Part shown: one piece after another, positions 25,739 to 34,278 of the stretch
Layout: each line of letters opens with the position of its first letter
Position numbering within the stretch: the stretch's first letter is position 1
Position numbers and translations under genes: made by a program
DNA from: Saprospiraceae bacterium
GTDB lineage: Bacteria; Bacteroidota; Bacteroidia; Chitinophagales; Saprospiraceae
Reading direction: 5' to 3'
Length of the DNA: 41,242 nt
NCBI GenBank assembly: GCA_021604865.1
Contig: BQJU01000065.1
Span: 1-41,242, forward strand
Notes under the pieces: generated by a model
What the model was told of the DNA's origin: nothing
The model's database searches: none
Seen by the model: the letters and a program-made list of their open reading frames with translations, nothing else

Positions 25739-25990
25739 ATTACGAATAAACAAAGATTTAGGATTCTCCGTGTTTTCTCTAAAAATTTCTATCAATATCA
25801 GGATTTATTCGATGAAAAACCATCTGCTTGCCAGATTGGAAAGGTGGCCGACAGAAATTATGTTATTGAGCACTGGAGTTCCACGTTAAGGAAAATCGTG
25901 AAAGGACGCTCCTTCGTCTGTGATCGAGGTTACTTTGACGCTTATTTGTTGTGTCCAGCCTTCTTTCATTTTTTAATAAATCGCAAATGA
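25739..25990 (+). pseudogene. Remnant of an IS1-family transposase C-terminus
   Basis: An open frame of 83 codons without an ATG reads, in part, FYQYQDLFDEK, then QIGKVADRNYVIEHWSSTLR and GRSFVCDRGYFDAYL. This aligns with the C-terminal region of IS1-type transposases, which have a YxxYQxxF motif, then GKxxGxTxHIERxNNTLR and a (R)KTLSFSK segment. The I-E-x-W-x-x-T-L-R core is kept, while the stretch after TLR looks shortened. The upstream catalytic part is missing, and a TAA at 25736 closes the frame. The end overlaps the 3' end of the minus-strand GH39-like gene by 25 bp. Read as a dead insertion-sequence fragment. Confidence 0.5.
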
Positions 25991-27822
25991 ATATCGCCGT
26001 AATTAGTGCTGACCCTAATAAAGTACAACCCACTTGATAGGTAGGAAATATCTAAGTCTATTCTTTCAGTACTTCGAAGCATAAAGCGATTTATTTCATT
26101 TCCGGTAATATTAGTTATTACTATTTCTTCAAAAGTGATTTCCTTGGAGGATACAGATTCTAAGATAATCTGTTCGGTTGCTGGGTTTGGGTACAGTTTT
26201 ATCTTTTCCTTGTCTTTGATCTTTTCCGAATTACTTAAAATATGGGTGTCTGCTATAACAATTGTAAAGAGCCTACCGCTATTTTGATCTTCATCATAGA
26301 TTAAGCTAATGACCAAATTTTCAATACTATCCGTGAATTCATCCTTGATTTTAAAATACGCTCCATTATCATAATCTGTTTCTGAAAGTTCATAAATTGT
26401 CACCTGGTAATCATTGGGAAATGGGATGTTTTTGACTTCTAAATTGATAGTGTTTGTTTGATTATTTTCGGGTTTAATTCCAGCTAGGGTTAGCGTGATT
26501 TTCGACTGATTATCATTTGTACCTGCGATCAAATATTCATTCAAGTCACCTTCAACTTTTAATCGATTAGGAGTTTCTAATAATTTATTCATATTGGCAC
26601 GAGCTATTGCCGTTATTTTTGCCTGGATAGGATTGTTACTACAGACCCCTATATTCGGGTCGCCATTTGATGTTGCATACTCCACCAAGCCAACATAATG
26701 AGCATATTTTACATTCCTATCCAACATGAGGGAAACATCTTTAAAATTGATCAAATCATGTTCTAGCGTATTCACGAACGAAAGTGAACTACTATTCAAT
26801 ATACCCCATTCCGCGTTGATCAATTCAGCATTCGGCGCATAAAAATCTATTCCAAGCTGTGCCGTTGTTAATTTCGCTGTATCCAGTGACCGGAAAGGGT
26901 CTGATGAATATGGATGGACGGAAAGAAAATCCAAGCGCGTGTTATTGTTATCTATTTCTGTAAGAAAATTTTCAACAAACGTTTCCTGAGTGGCATCTAG
27001 CATGGCAAAACTACAACAGCCGATTTTTATTTCATCATTAATTTCCGTGTCATCATTGACTTCCTTTACAATTGCTTCATACATATCATACAATTGATAT
27101 TCCGTTCCACGCCAAAAAGTAGGGAAGTTAGTAATCGGATGATCTGGTTCATTCCAGATTTCATAATAAGTAATTCCATAGTCTTTGGTGCCTTTAAATA
27201 AACCTTTTGTGTGTCTAATCAGGTTTCTCACGACCCGTGCGTAAACATCATTACTTTGGGGAGGGACTGTTCGGATTTCATTATCCAATTGGGCAATAGG
27301 AAATGGAAAACCAAGATGATAATTAGGAATTTGATTGGACGCCAGGGTAAATGGCATGTAATCAATATTAAGAAATGGTTCGACTCCAATCGAGTCCAGT
27401 ACATTCAGTTGATTATCAAGGTATTCAAAATAATAATTATCAGGATCATCTGCTTCCGTCAATGAATTGCCCCCTCTGTAGAATTCAGTCGGCAAGGATT
27501 TTAAAACTGTTGTATCATTAGAGGCGTAATCAATATGGGGTAGATATACAAAAGAGCCAATCGAAATTTTAAAACTCCTTGGCTTTAACAAATTCATCGC
27601 ATCCAAAAAACCGGAATCCTCAATGAAGGGTGTGTGAGGAGAATTTGTAAATATCCATGCATTAAGGCCATACCCATGTTGTACATTAAGTTCCCAGAAA
27701 TCATTCCATAAAGGAGCAATTACTCCAATTGTAGCATCCGCATTTACGGAAACATTAAATATTTGAGCATTTAATGGCAGCATTGTTAAGTTGAAAATTA
27801 AAATCATAAATAGTCTCACCAT
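25966..27822 (-). CDS. Secreted glycoside hydrolase, GH39-like, with T9SS sorting domain
   Basis: A 618-aa exported protein from the ATG at 27822 (signal peptide MVRLFMILIFNLTMLPLNAQ). The body (about 20-420) is a clan-A TIM barrel resembling GH39 beta-xylosidases/iduronidases. ITYYEIWNEPDH carries the N-E acid/base pair, LDFLSVHPYSSD is a typical strand end, and the Glu in INAEWGILN is the candidate nucleophile. A beta-sandwich follows, then a type A sorting domain (about 540-618: IKLYPNPATEQIILE, IVITNITGNEINRF, LSSGLYFIRVS). The frame continues to a TTG at 27846, less likely. It is the first complete gene of the AT-rich right-hand region. The polysaccharide target cannot be inferred. Confidence 0.88.
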   Translation of the reverse strand: MVRLFMILIFNLTMLPLNAQIFNVSVNADATIGVIAPLWNDFWELNVQHGYGLNAWIFTNSPHTPFIEDSGFLDAMNLLKPRSFKISIGSFVYLPHIDYASNDTTVLKSLPTEFYRGGNSLTEADDPDNYYFEYLDNQLNVLDSIGVEPFLNIDYMPFTLASNQIPNYHLGFPFPIAQLDNEIRTVPPQSNDVYARVVRNLIRHTKGLFKGTKDYGITYYEIWNEPDHPITNFPTFWRGTEYQLYDMYEAIVKEVNDDTEINDEIKIGCCSFAMLDATQETFVENFLTEIDNNNTRLDFLSVHPYSSDPFRSLDTAKLTTAQLGIDFYAPNAELINAEWGILNSSSLSFVNTLEHDLINFKDVSLMLDRNVKYAHYVGLVEYATSNGDPNIGVCSNNPIQAKITAIARANMNKLLETPNRLKVEGDLNEYLIAGTNDNQSKITLTLAGIKPENNQTNTINLEVKNIPFPNDYQVTIYELSETDYDNGAYFKIKDEFTDSIENLVISLIYDEDQNSGRLFTIVIADTHILSNSEKIKDKEKIKLYPNPATEQIILESVSSKEITFEEIVITNITGNEINRFMLRSTERIDLDISYLSSGLYFIRVSTNYGDIHLRFIKK

Positions 27823-27868
27823 CTTCAATATTTTTATTGGGCACAAAAAGCCTTAGTGCTTGTGTTTT

Positions 27869-29521
27869 CTAAAAACTGCCCTCATTTGATTTTTTTATGG
27901 CCAGGTTAATGTCGTCAAAAATGAACTCTTTTCCTAAAATTGGGAATAAGCCATTTTTTTCTAATTCCAATAATAGATCCTCGCTAACGCCCGATAGAAT
28001 AACATTTATATTTCTGGAGTTATACGATTTGATTATTTCTTTTAAGCTCTGAAAACCTGTGGCATCAATCAAGGGGACATAGCGCATTCTAATGATAATT
28101 GCTTTCGGCTTAATATTGGTATTTATGATCGTTTCCTGAAATTGCCTTGCTGCCCCAAAGAACAAGGGGCCGTTGATTTCATATAATAAAACATTTTTAG
28201 ATAAATCCTTCAGCTCATTATCAAATAAATCCTCACCATTTATACCTTCAGAAGTAATGTTTTGGATATTTACGGATTCGCTCATGCGCTTCATAAACAT
28301 AAAACTGGAAAGCACGATTCCAACTTCTATCGCAATGACTAAATCAAAAATTACGGTCAGAAAAAAGGTGGTCAGTAATATGATAATATCGATTCTATTG
28401 CCGCTTAGCAGTGATTTGAACTGTCGCCATTCACTCATGTTGTAGGCAACCACCATCAATATTCCGGCAAGACAGGGCATGGGGATCAATTTGGCATACG
28501 GAGCAAAAAGCAGCATTATTGATAATAGAACCACGGCATGAACAATTCCGGCAATCGGGGTTCTTCCTCCATTTTTTACATTGGTGGCTGTTCTCGCAAT
28601 AGCACCTGTCGCAGGAAGCCCGCCAAAGATGGAAGATGCGATATTAGCACCACCTTGTGCAATTAGTTCCATATTAGAACGATGTTTACCTCCAATCATA
28701 CCATCAGAGACTACTGCCGATAGCAAAGATTCGATTGACCCCAATAATGCGATTGCAAAAGCAGGCTGTATGAGTGATTTAATCGTTTCATAATCAACAT
28801 GGGGTATTGTTGGCAAACTTAAATGATTGGGTATTTTGCCAAAGTTACTCTCTATGGTATCTACTGGAATACCATAAACTGCTACGGCAATGGTGGAGAT
28901 TAGAATTGCAACAATTGACCCTGGAACCTTATTCGTGATTTTTGGAAGGTAAATGATTGTAATTATGGTCAATAAACTGATAACGATGGCATAGGGATTG
29001 AGGTTGGCAATTGAATGAAAGTACAATTCCCATTTTTTAATAAAATCAGCGGGTACTTTGGTTAAATGAAGCCCCAAAAAGTCATTGACCTGCGATGAAA
29101 AAATGATTAAAGCGATGCCACTTGTGAAACCTACGATAAGGGAATAAGGAATAAATTTTAGTAGATTCCCCAAGCGAGCGATACCAAAACCTATAATTAT
29201 AAACCCGGCCATGAAGGTGGCTATGGTTAATCCGTCCATGCCATATTGCTGAACGATTCCATAAACAATAACGATAAAGGCTCCAGTTGGACCTCCTATT
29301 TGTACGCGACTTCCTCCAAAGACGGATATTATTATCCCTGCGATAATTGCTGTAACCAATCCTTTTTCAGGAGAAACACCAGAAGCAATCGCAAAGGCGA
29401 TGGCCAATGGCAGGGCTACGATTCCAACGATTATACCTGATATTAAATCCTTTTGCAGCTGCTTTCTGCTTACACCTTCTTTGAGTATTGAAAATAATTT
29501 TGGAATAAATTCCTTATTCAT
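27869..29521 (-). CDS. SulP-family anion transporter with STAS domain
   Basis: Inner-membrane anion transporter or exchanger (sulfate, bicarbonate or similar). The 550-aa protein begins with about 20 cytosolic residues, then 10-14 transmembrane spans (about 25-420). The Sulfate_transp signatures are visible: DLISGIIVGIVALPLAIAFA, GGSRVQIGGPTGAFIVIV and MIGGKHRSNMELIAQGGANI with IFGGLPATGAIART. A C-terminal STAS domain (about 440-545) contains GPLFFGAARQF and MRYVPLIDATGFQSL. It is isolated from the upstream dioxygenase gene by a strong terminator and ends 46 bp before the GH39-like start. No carbonic anhydrase lies beside it, so substrate choice is open. Confidence 0.95.
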   Translation of the reverse strand: MNKEFIPKLFSILKEGVSRKQLQKDLISGIIVGIVALPLAIAFAIASGVSPEKGLVTAIIAGIIISVFGGSRVQIGGPTGAFIVIVYGIVQQYGMDGLTIATFMAGFIIIGFGIARLGNLLKFIPYSLIVGFTSGIALIIFSSQVNDFLGLHLTKVPADFIKKWELYFHSIANLNPYAIVISLLTIITIIYLPKITNKVPGSIVAILISTIAVAVYGIPVDTIESNFGKIPNHLSLPTIPHVDYETIKSLIQPAFAIALLGSIESLLSAVVSDGMIGGKHRSNMELIAQGGANIASSIFGGLPATGAIARTATNVKNGGRTPIAGIVHAVVLLSIMLLFAPYAKLIPMPCLAGILMVVAYNMSEWRQFKSLLSGNRIDIIILLTTFFLTVIFDLVIAIEVGIVLSSFMFMKRMSESVNIQNITSEGINGEDLFDNELKDLSKNVLLYEINGPLFFGAARQFQETIINTNIKPKAIIIRMRYVPLIDATGFQSLKEIIKSYNSRNINVILSGVSEDLLLELEKNGLFPILGKEFIFDDINLAIKKSNEGSF

Positions 29522-29625
29522 GGTCGTTTTTTTGTAATGCTGAACAGTGCTTGTAACTTGTTGATTATCAATGCTAATGGTTTGGTGTTTTGCTTTGTTT
29601 CAAAATGTGCTTTCAGAACTAAAAA

Positions 29626-29663
29626 GGCCGTAGAGTTAGGTGACAACACCTAAATCTACGGCC
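29626..29663 (-). terminator. Strong terminator of the dioxygenase cluster
   Basis: The arms GGCCGTAGAGTTAGGTG and CACCTAAATCTACGGCC pair over 17 positions with one mismatch around an ACAA loop. On the minus strand the stem is followed by five Ts. It lies about 100 bp after the dioxygenase stop and insulates the SulP gene. Confidence 0.93.
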
Positions 29664-29761
29664 AATGAGTATCAAATAGATTCTCGGCACAATGATCGCA
29701 AGAATTGATGTAAAACACAAATAGGGCAGTATGATTTTTTACTGGAGCTGTTTAAAGCACA

Positions 29762-31114
29762 TTATTTTTTCGGTGGGTTGATTATGATGTCCCTGTTTCC
29801 AATCCAAATTCCATTATCATTCTTTGTTAAGGTTATGATATTTGAAAAACCTCCTGTTCGGGTTAGTTTTTCCACCATTTCATCGGTAATGATTTTATCA
29901 CCTTTAAACCAGGTGGCGTTTATCCAATACTCATCAAAGTTTTCTCCCATCAAGGTCATGTGAATGTGCGCCGGTTCAGCGTGATTGGGGTACGGTGCTG
30001 GCTTTATGGTGTGAAACCTATATTTCCCATGACTATTGGTTTTAGCCCATGCACGTAAATACCCATGACGAACTCCGTTTCCTGTTTCGTTCCCCTTTTT
30101 TTCATATAGCCCTTTGTCATTGGTATGATAAGCATAGACGATCACATTTTCAGCGGGCGTTTTACCATCATTTTCATAAATCGTTCCTTCTAAAATCAGT
30201 CGTTCCCCTTTTACATCTTCATGAGCAATAGTGGCCTCCCAATCGATGTTTTCAGGAGCCTCCCTTGCTCCGCACCATTGGCAATCTGGGATGGATGCAT
30301 TAATGACGCTATCATTGGGTTGAGCATTTTTTACTTCTATCGTCAACATTGTCACAAGAATGCTGTCATCCGTTTGTTTCAAATCCGCAAGAAAATGCTG
30401 ATCACTTCCTGAAATGAAGTTTTTACTCATCTGCCCGGAATATTGCTTGAAATGGATGTCGTAAGCTTCAGGTTTCGCATTGTCAACATTAGTATGGATA
30501 TGCCTGTTGTCTGCTGAACTGCCATAATCCCCTGGCAGGATAGTCTGAACAAATATTCGCCCTTTCTCATCAGTAAACGCAGCGCCTTTTAAGCGGGCAG
30601 TTGATTCATCGTTGGGGTCTGAAGGCTGGTATTCACCATTGACTGAGGTGTGGTATAAACTTACTTTTTGGTTGATTAAAGGTCTATGGCTTTCTTTTGA
30701 GACGAATGTAAGGCACAACCACAATTTCTGTCCGGGCTCATTTTTACTACTTATTTGAGCGGTGTTTTTGGGGGCAAAACTTTTGAATTCTTCTAATGTT
30801 TCAAGTTCAACTTTATTGAGAGGTAAGATTGTTCTGTCTATTGAACATTGGGTAAATAAGCTGCTTGTCAATATTAGCGTTGCTGCGTAGAAGCAGGGCC
30901 GTGGGGAAAATGAGCGGTTTTTGATCCAATTGAGGCGCATAGCAGTGCCAAGCAACGAAAGCAAGGCGAAAAGTGGGATGACTGAACGATCCCGCAAGGC
31001 GGATATCTTTTGGGACATTCGAGTGAAGGAACGCGCCAACGATGGGAAGCCATCTGTTTTAACCGCGTCATGGGCCATGCGAAACAACGCGATTAGGGTC
31101 AAAAGATTTTTCAT
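29762..31114 (-). CDS. Tandem-domain intradiol ring-cleavage dioxygenase-like lipoprotein
   Basis: A 450-aa protein with two protocatechuate 3,4-dioxygenase-like beta-sandwich domains. Domain 1 (about 115-270) has a Tyr in VSLYHTSVNGEYQPS, a Tyr in LPGDYG and the HIH pair in NRHIHTNV. Domain 2 (about 310-445) has a Tyr in YHTNDKGLYE, the PYPN Tyr and the HIH pair in EPAHIHMTL. Both therefore keep the Tyr/Tyr/His/His iron set of the family. A probable lipobox (SSLFTQC, Cys about 89) places it in the envelope. The N-terminus is odd: about 50 basic residues lie between the first ATG (31114, three bases after the upstream stop) and an internal ATG at 30940 that would give a normal lipoprotein signal. 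Fits operon position with the DUF6544-like gene. The substrate is unknown. Confidence 0.82.
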   Translation of the reverse strand: MKNLLTLIALFRMAHDAVKTDGFPSLARSFTRMSQKISALRDRSVIPLFALLSLLGTAMRLNWIKNRSFSPRPCFYAATLILTSSLFTQCSIDRTILPLNKVELETLEEFKSFAPKNTAQISSKNEPGQKLWLCLTFVSKESHRPLINQKVSLYHTSVNGEYQPSDPNDESTARLKGAAFTDEKGRIFVQTILPGDYGSSADNRHIHTNVDNAKPEAYDIHFKQYSGQMSKNFISGSDQHFLADLKQTDDSILVTMLTIEVKNAQPNDSVINASIPDCQWCGAREAPENIDWEATIAHEDVKGERLILEGTIYENDGKTPAENVIVYAYHTNDKGLYEKKGNETGNGVRHGYLRAWAKTNSHGKYRFHTIKPAPYPNHAEPAHIHMTLMGENFDEYWINATWFKGDKIITDEMVEKLTRTGGFSNIITLTKNDNGIWIGNRDIIINPPKK

Positions 31115-31117
31115 AGT

Positions 31118-32230
31118 CTATCGGTTAGCCACTGGCAGTTTATCTATATTATATTTAATGTCCACTATTTTCAGTTTTAACCAAGTCCAATCAGCATTAT
31201 CCAATTTCCAATCTGCTTTCAGTTCAACAGGTATTTTTATGCCGTTCCGTAGTTCCGTTTTGGTGGCAGTCACAGTCCATTCGGTAGGTTCTACATCTTT
31301 AATATCTTTGTAACGCATTGCTACAAATTTTTTGAAATTTCCTTGCTCGTCAAAGTGGAACACACCCGAACCTTTAGTTCCGTTAAATTCCATTGTTGCT
31401 TTTGCAGAAGGGCCCTCCATTGCCTCCCAAGTGATATAATCGCTTAGCGCGGCAGAAGGAAACCAAGCTATTTCAGCCAAATATCTTTGTAATGTTGCCT
31501 GATTTACCTTTTCATCATTTTTTGCATTGGCAATTGAAAAGACTGAAAACAGCTTAATTGTCATTTCTCCTTGTCCATTTTCAAATTTGTCTCTCCCAAC
31601 TACACTCACCACTGGATTCATTTTTAGACTTACCGACCAATTAAAGGCAGGAGGATCAATGGTGAAATACTGTTTGGCTTTGGCATTGCTCCAATCTTTT
31701 TGCTCTGGTTTCATCAGCATTTGCAAGTCTTGCTCCAAATAAACATTGAAAATCGCTTCATTATCAATCATACCGCTATTTGATAGCCATTTTTGGACTA
31801 TTGCCGGCAAGTCCGAAGTCATTTGCTCCGAAAGCATTTTTTTATTTATGATGTTTGAATTTTCAAACATTCTAGCTCTTTCATCACTCATTTTTTTCTG
31901 AAAGCTGAAGGAGGAATATGCTATTATTGCTGAAACGAGAATAACCAAATTTAGGATTGTTCCGAATTTGGCATCACTCCAATTGTTTATGATTAAAAAC
32001 TGGGAAAGAATGATTCCAACAATTCCGATTATCCACCAGTGATTGGCTTGTGCTATGAGTAGAATCGTTATAATTACAAATAAAACAGAGGTCAATAACC
32101 AGACTATTCCGGATGTTTTGGAAATCGGTTGCGAAATCGCATTAAATTCGGAGATGCCAAATGCTTTAAGAAATCCAAATAAATGGATAATCCCGTGTAT
32201 TCCAATCAATATTGCTAAAACTATTCGCAT
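31118..32230 (-). CDS. DUF6544/DUF6920-like membrane protein
   Basis: A 370-aa protein with four transmembrane helices in the first 115 residues (about 3-20, 40-62, 67-83 and 90-107) and a soluble C-terminal domain (about 140-365). The latter shows LPAIVQKWLSNSG, FNWSVSLKMNP, LQRYLAEIAWFPSAAL and W-E-A-M-E-G segments, which I associate with the DUF6544 (DUF6920) family of unknown function. The stop is three bases before the first ATG of the dioxygenase gene, so the pair is cotranscribed and may be coupled. It is 72 bp downstream of the DinB-like gene. No catalytic motif is evident. Confidence 0.75.
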   Translation of the reverse strand: MRIVLAILIGIHGIIHLFGFLKAFGISEFNAISQPISKTSGIVWLLTSVLFVIITILLIAQANHWWIIGIVGIILSQFLIINNWSDAKFGTILNLVILVSAIIAYSSFSFQKKMSDERARMFENSNIINKKMLSEQMTSDLPAIVQKWLSNSGMIDNEAIFNVYLEQDLQMLMKPEQKDWSNAKAKQYFTIDPPAFNWSVSLKMNPVVSVVGRDKFENGQGEMTIKLFSVFSIANAKNDEKVNQATLQRYLAEIAWFPSAALSDYITWEAMEGPSAKATMEFNGTKGSGVFHFDEQGNFKKFVAMRYKDIKDVEPTEWTVTATKTELRNGIKIPVELKADWKLDNADWTWLKLKIVDIKYNIDKLPVANR

Positions 32231-32302
32231 TGTTCTATTTCTTTTTTTGACTAAAAATTGATTGGCAAAAAAGAATATTGATTGTTAGCAGTAGGCTTTT
32301 AA

Positions 32303-32773
32303 TCAGTCCCATATTTTTGGTCTTTGAATTCCTGCGGTTCTTAAATAATCCAACATTTGTCCAGTGTGTACCGATTCGTGATAAGCGATTCGATTTAAAT
32401 AATCGCCAAGGGTCTTGCTTTGGCCAACTTCTTTTCTTTCAATGCTTATATTTTGCAAATCTGAATCGTCAAGTCCGTTGATCATTTTCAAAAAATCAGT
32501 TCGATACCTTTCGGCAAATTCTAATTCATTTTCTACGTGCGAATATTTTAATCCATTCCAAGGCGATTGATAATTACCTAAATTTCCACGATTTTCAATT
32601 ATTTTATGAAATAGATGTTCTCCTTCTAAAACGTGTCTGATCATCTCGATAATCGTAAACGCATTGTCATCGGGTTTCCAATTCAGATGCTCGTTAGGAA
32701 TACCACTCCATAGTTTTATACTTCGCCTTCTAATTTCGGCAAAGTTCAATAATATTATTTCGATTGCATTCAT
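32303..32773 (-). CDS. DinB-family protein
   Basis: A 156-aa protein of the DinB/YfiT four-helix-bundle superfamily, often metal-dependent thiol transferases or detoxification enzymes. The ATG at 32773 opens MNAIEIILLNFAEIRRRS. Candidate metal ligands are the His in EMIRHVLEGEHLFH and the His pair in IAYHESVHTGQMLDYLR. The opposing helices W-S-G-I-P-x-x-H-L-N-W-K and the C-terminal YLRTAGIQRP are typical of the family. An upstream extension to 32821 lacks homology and is discarded. The specific reaction is unknown. Confidence 0.85.
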   Translation of the reverse strand: MNAIEIILLNFAEIRRRSIKLWSGIPNEHLNWKPDDNAFTIIEMIRHVLEGEHLFHKIIENRGNLGNYQSPWNGLKYSHVENELEFAERYRTDFLKMINGLDDSDLQNISIERKEVGQSKTLGDYLNRIAYHESVHTGQMLDYLRTAGIQRPKIWD

Positions 32774-32840
32774 TATTTTATTGTGTTTTTTTGCCTTGTT
32801 GCCAATGCCAAAACCACCCAACGGCCGCAGCGGAGTAGGG

Positions 32841-33920
32841 CTAGCGGCTCAAACAAGGAATTACATCCTCGCTGAAATAGGGCTCTTGATGAACCCAAAA
32901 CATATAATTGACATGAAGGAACTCCTTTGCAAAAGCATGTAATAGAGGTACAATGTTTTTACGTCCACGTTGTCCATTATCTATATGTTCGTTATAATCT
33001 TGGTCAGCACCTGTCTGTCCAATATAATTTCCATCCTGGATGGCAATTCCTAGTGGGACGGTATATTCATATTCGTGCATCATTGCAATGGTATGGTTAA
33101 GTTGTCCTTTTCTTTGCAACATTAAATCAGGACCTCCTAATCCTACTCCAATTTCTTGTCCGTATTGATAAATCGAACGTAGATACCCTTTGTCTTCCCA
33201 TGGCAGCCATTCTGCGGGCATAAAATTAGCATACTGCATTGTCGTTGAATTAGGAAATCCCTTTTTAAGTGCGAGCATATTAATTTTTAAACTTTCTTTA
33301 TAGTGCTCTGGTGTAAAGGAATTGTCCATTTCACTATTAACGCCAATAGCACTTTCCTGTAAATTTATGCCTTCAATTTTGCCATCGAATTCTTTTCCCA
33401 ATGCCTTCATTAATAAAGCAAATCGATGTTGAACTTGTGGGTTCCATTTTTTGGCTACCCACCCATCTGCAACACCTTCGTCATTATATGACAGGGTGCA
33501 ACCTCCTTCAAATTCCTCAGTCATCATATAATTAGGAATAGCCTTGTATTTAGTATCAAAAGTTATGTCTTGAAACTGAATAAATAACTTTTTGCCGTGC
33601 GATAAAAGATAATTGTAATCTTCATAAATGATAGAAAAATCATATACTCCTCTTTCTGGTTCCAACTGTCTCCATGAATACATTATCTGGGCACCCACAA
33701 TTCTTTGAACATTAAGAAATGGGTGATTATGAATTAGTTCTCTTTCTCGGGCGAAATAAATAAAATGTTTTATACGATCCTTTTCCAAAGGGCAAGTTGC
33801 ATCCAAATATTGTTTATACGCATCAATGTATCGATTAGCTGGATTATCGCTTTGTCCAAAAACAAAGGAGGTCATAAAAAGTCCAATTATAATTATCAAT
33901 AGAAGCTTTTTATGTTTCAT
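32841..33920 (-). CDS. Secreted TIM-barrel protein, glycoside-hydrolase-like
   Basis: A 359-aa exported protein with a clear signal peptide (MKHKKLLLIIIIGLFMTSFVFGQ). The body looks like a clan-A glycosidase barrel: SWRQLEPERGVYDFSIIYED is the familiar 'W..lEP..G.ydf' strand/helix of GH5/GH42-like proteins. A possible acid/base Glu occurs in IEGINLQESAIGV and a possible nucleophile in FWVHQEPYF. No T9SS sorting domain, so it is probably periplasmic or lipid-free exported. No assigned family is certain; it may be non-catalytic. It is on the same strand as the DinB-like gene, 67 bp upstream of it. Confidence 0.7.
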   Translation of the reverse strand: MKHKKLLLIIIIGLFMTSFVFGQSDNPANRYIDAYKQYLDATCPLEKDRIKHFIYFARERELIHNHPFLNVQRIVGAQIMYSWRQLEPERGVYDFSIIYEDYNYLLSHGKKLFIQFQDITFDTKYKAIPNYMMTEEFEGGCTLSYNDEGVADGWVAKKWNPQVQHRFALLMKALGKEFDGKIEGINLQESAIGVNSEMDNSFTPEHYKESLKINMLALKKGFPNSTTMQYANFMPAEWLPWEDKGYLRSIYQYGQEIGVGLGGPDLMLQRKGQLNHTIAMMHEYEYTVPLGIAIQDGNYIGQTGADQDYNEHIDNGQRGRKNIVPLLHAFAKEFLHVNYMFWVHQEPYFSEDVIPCLSR

Positions 33921-33983
33921 TATCTAGTCTTTTAAATTAATCGTATGGTATGGTTTTTTTCGCTTGCCCATAAAATGTTACGA

Positions 33984-34181
33984 TTATTCAAGCGTTATTA
34001 AAAATAGCTCAACATTTCCATCCTTTGTTCGTGTGCAGATTATTTTTTTGCCATCAGGTGACCAATAGGGATAAGGCGTTTCTATGTTCGTTATCTTAGT
34101 CACCCGACTTGTTGTTTCTTGTCCAAAAGTACTTGAAAAGATCAGTAGAAATGCGCTGCACAATACATAACAGATTTTCAT
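33984..34181 (-). pseudogene. 5' fragment of a PD40/TolB-like secreted beta-propeller gene
   Basis: The 65-aa frame has a complete signal peptide (MKICYVLCSAFLLIFSSTFGQ) and then one PD40 motif, YPYWSPDGKKIICTRTKDGN, characteristic of TolB-like beta-propellers, ending abruptly in LFLITLE. Real members carry several such repeats over at least 300 residues. The truncated reading frame is followed by the downstream gene without a matching remainder. I read it as a decayed or truncated gene. A repeat copy lies 13 bp upstream of its ATG. Confidence 0.6.
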
Positions 34182-34193
34182 GGTTCTGATTTT

Positions 34194-34216
34194 AGAGCTT
34201 CATGTTTGGAGACACC
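34194..34216. repeat. Degenerate copy of the dispersed TTTGGAG repeat
   Basis: AGAGCTTCATGTTTGGAGAC resembles the left arm AAGAGCATGTTTGGAGGTC of the 34721 element. It sits immediately upstream of the PD40 fragment start. Confidence 0.5.
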
Positions 34217-34278
34217 AATAAAAAGAGATAGTTCTTTCCAAATAATTAAATGATTCAACTGTTCAGTTTTTGCCAACC

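Noticed and set aside
30874-31071. 65-codon minus-strand open frame overlapping the dioxygenase N-terminus
   Set aside because: Alternate frame of the GC-richer insert, without domain features; probably not translated.
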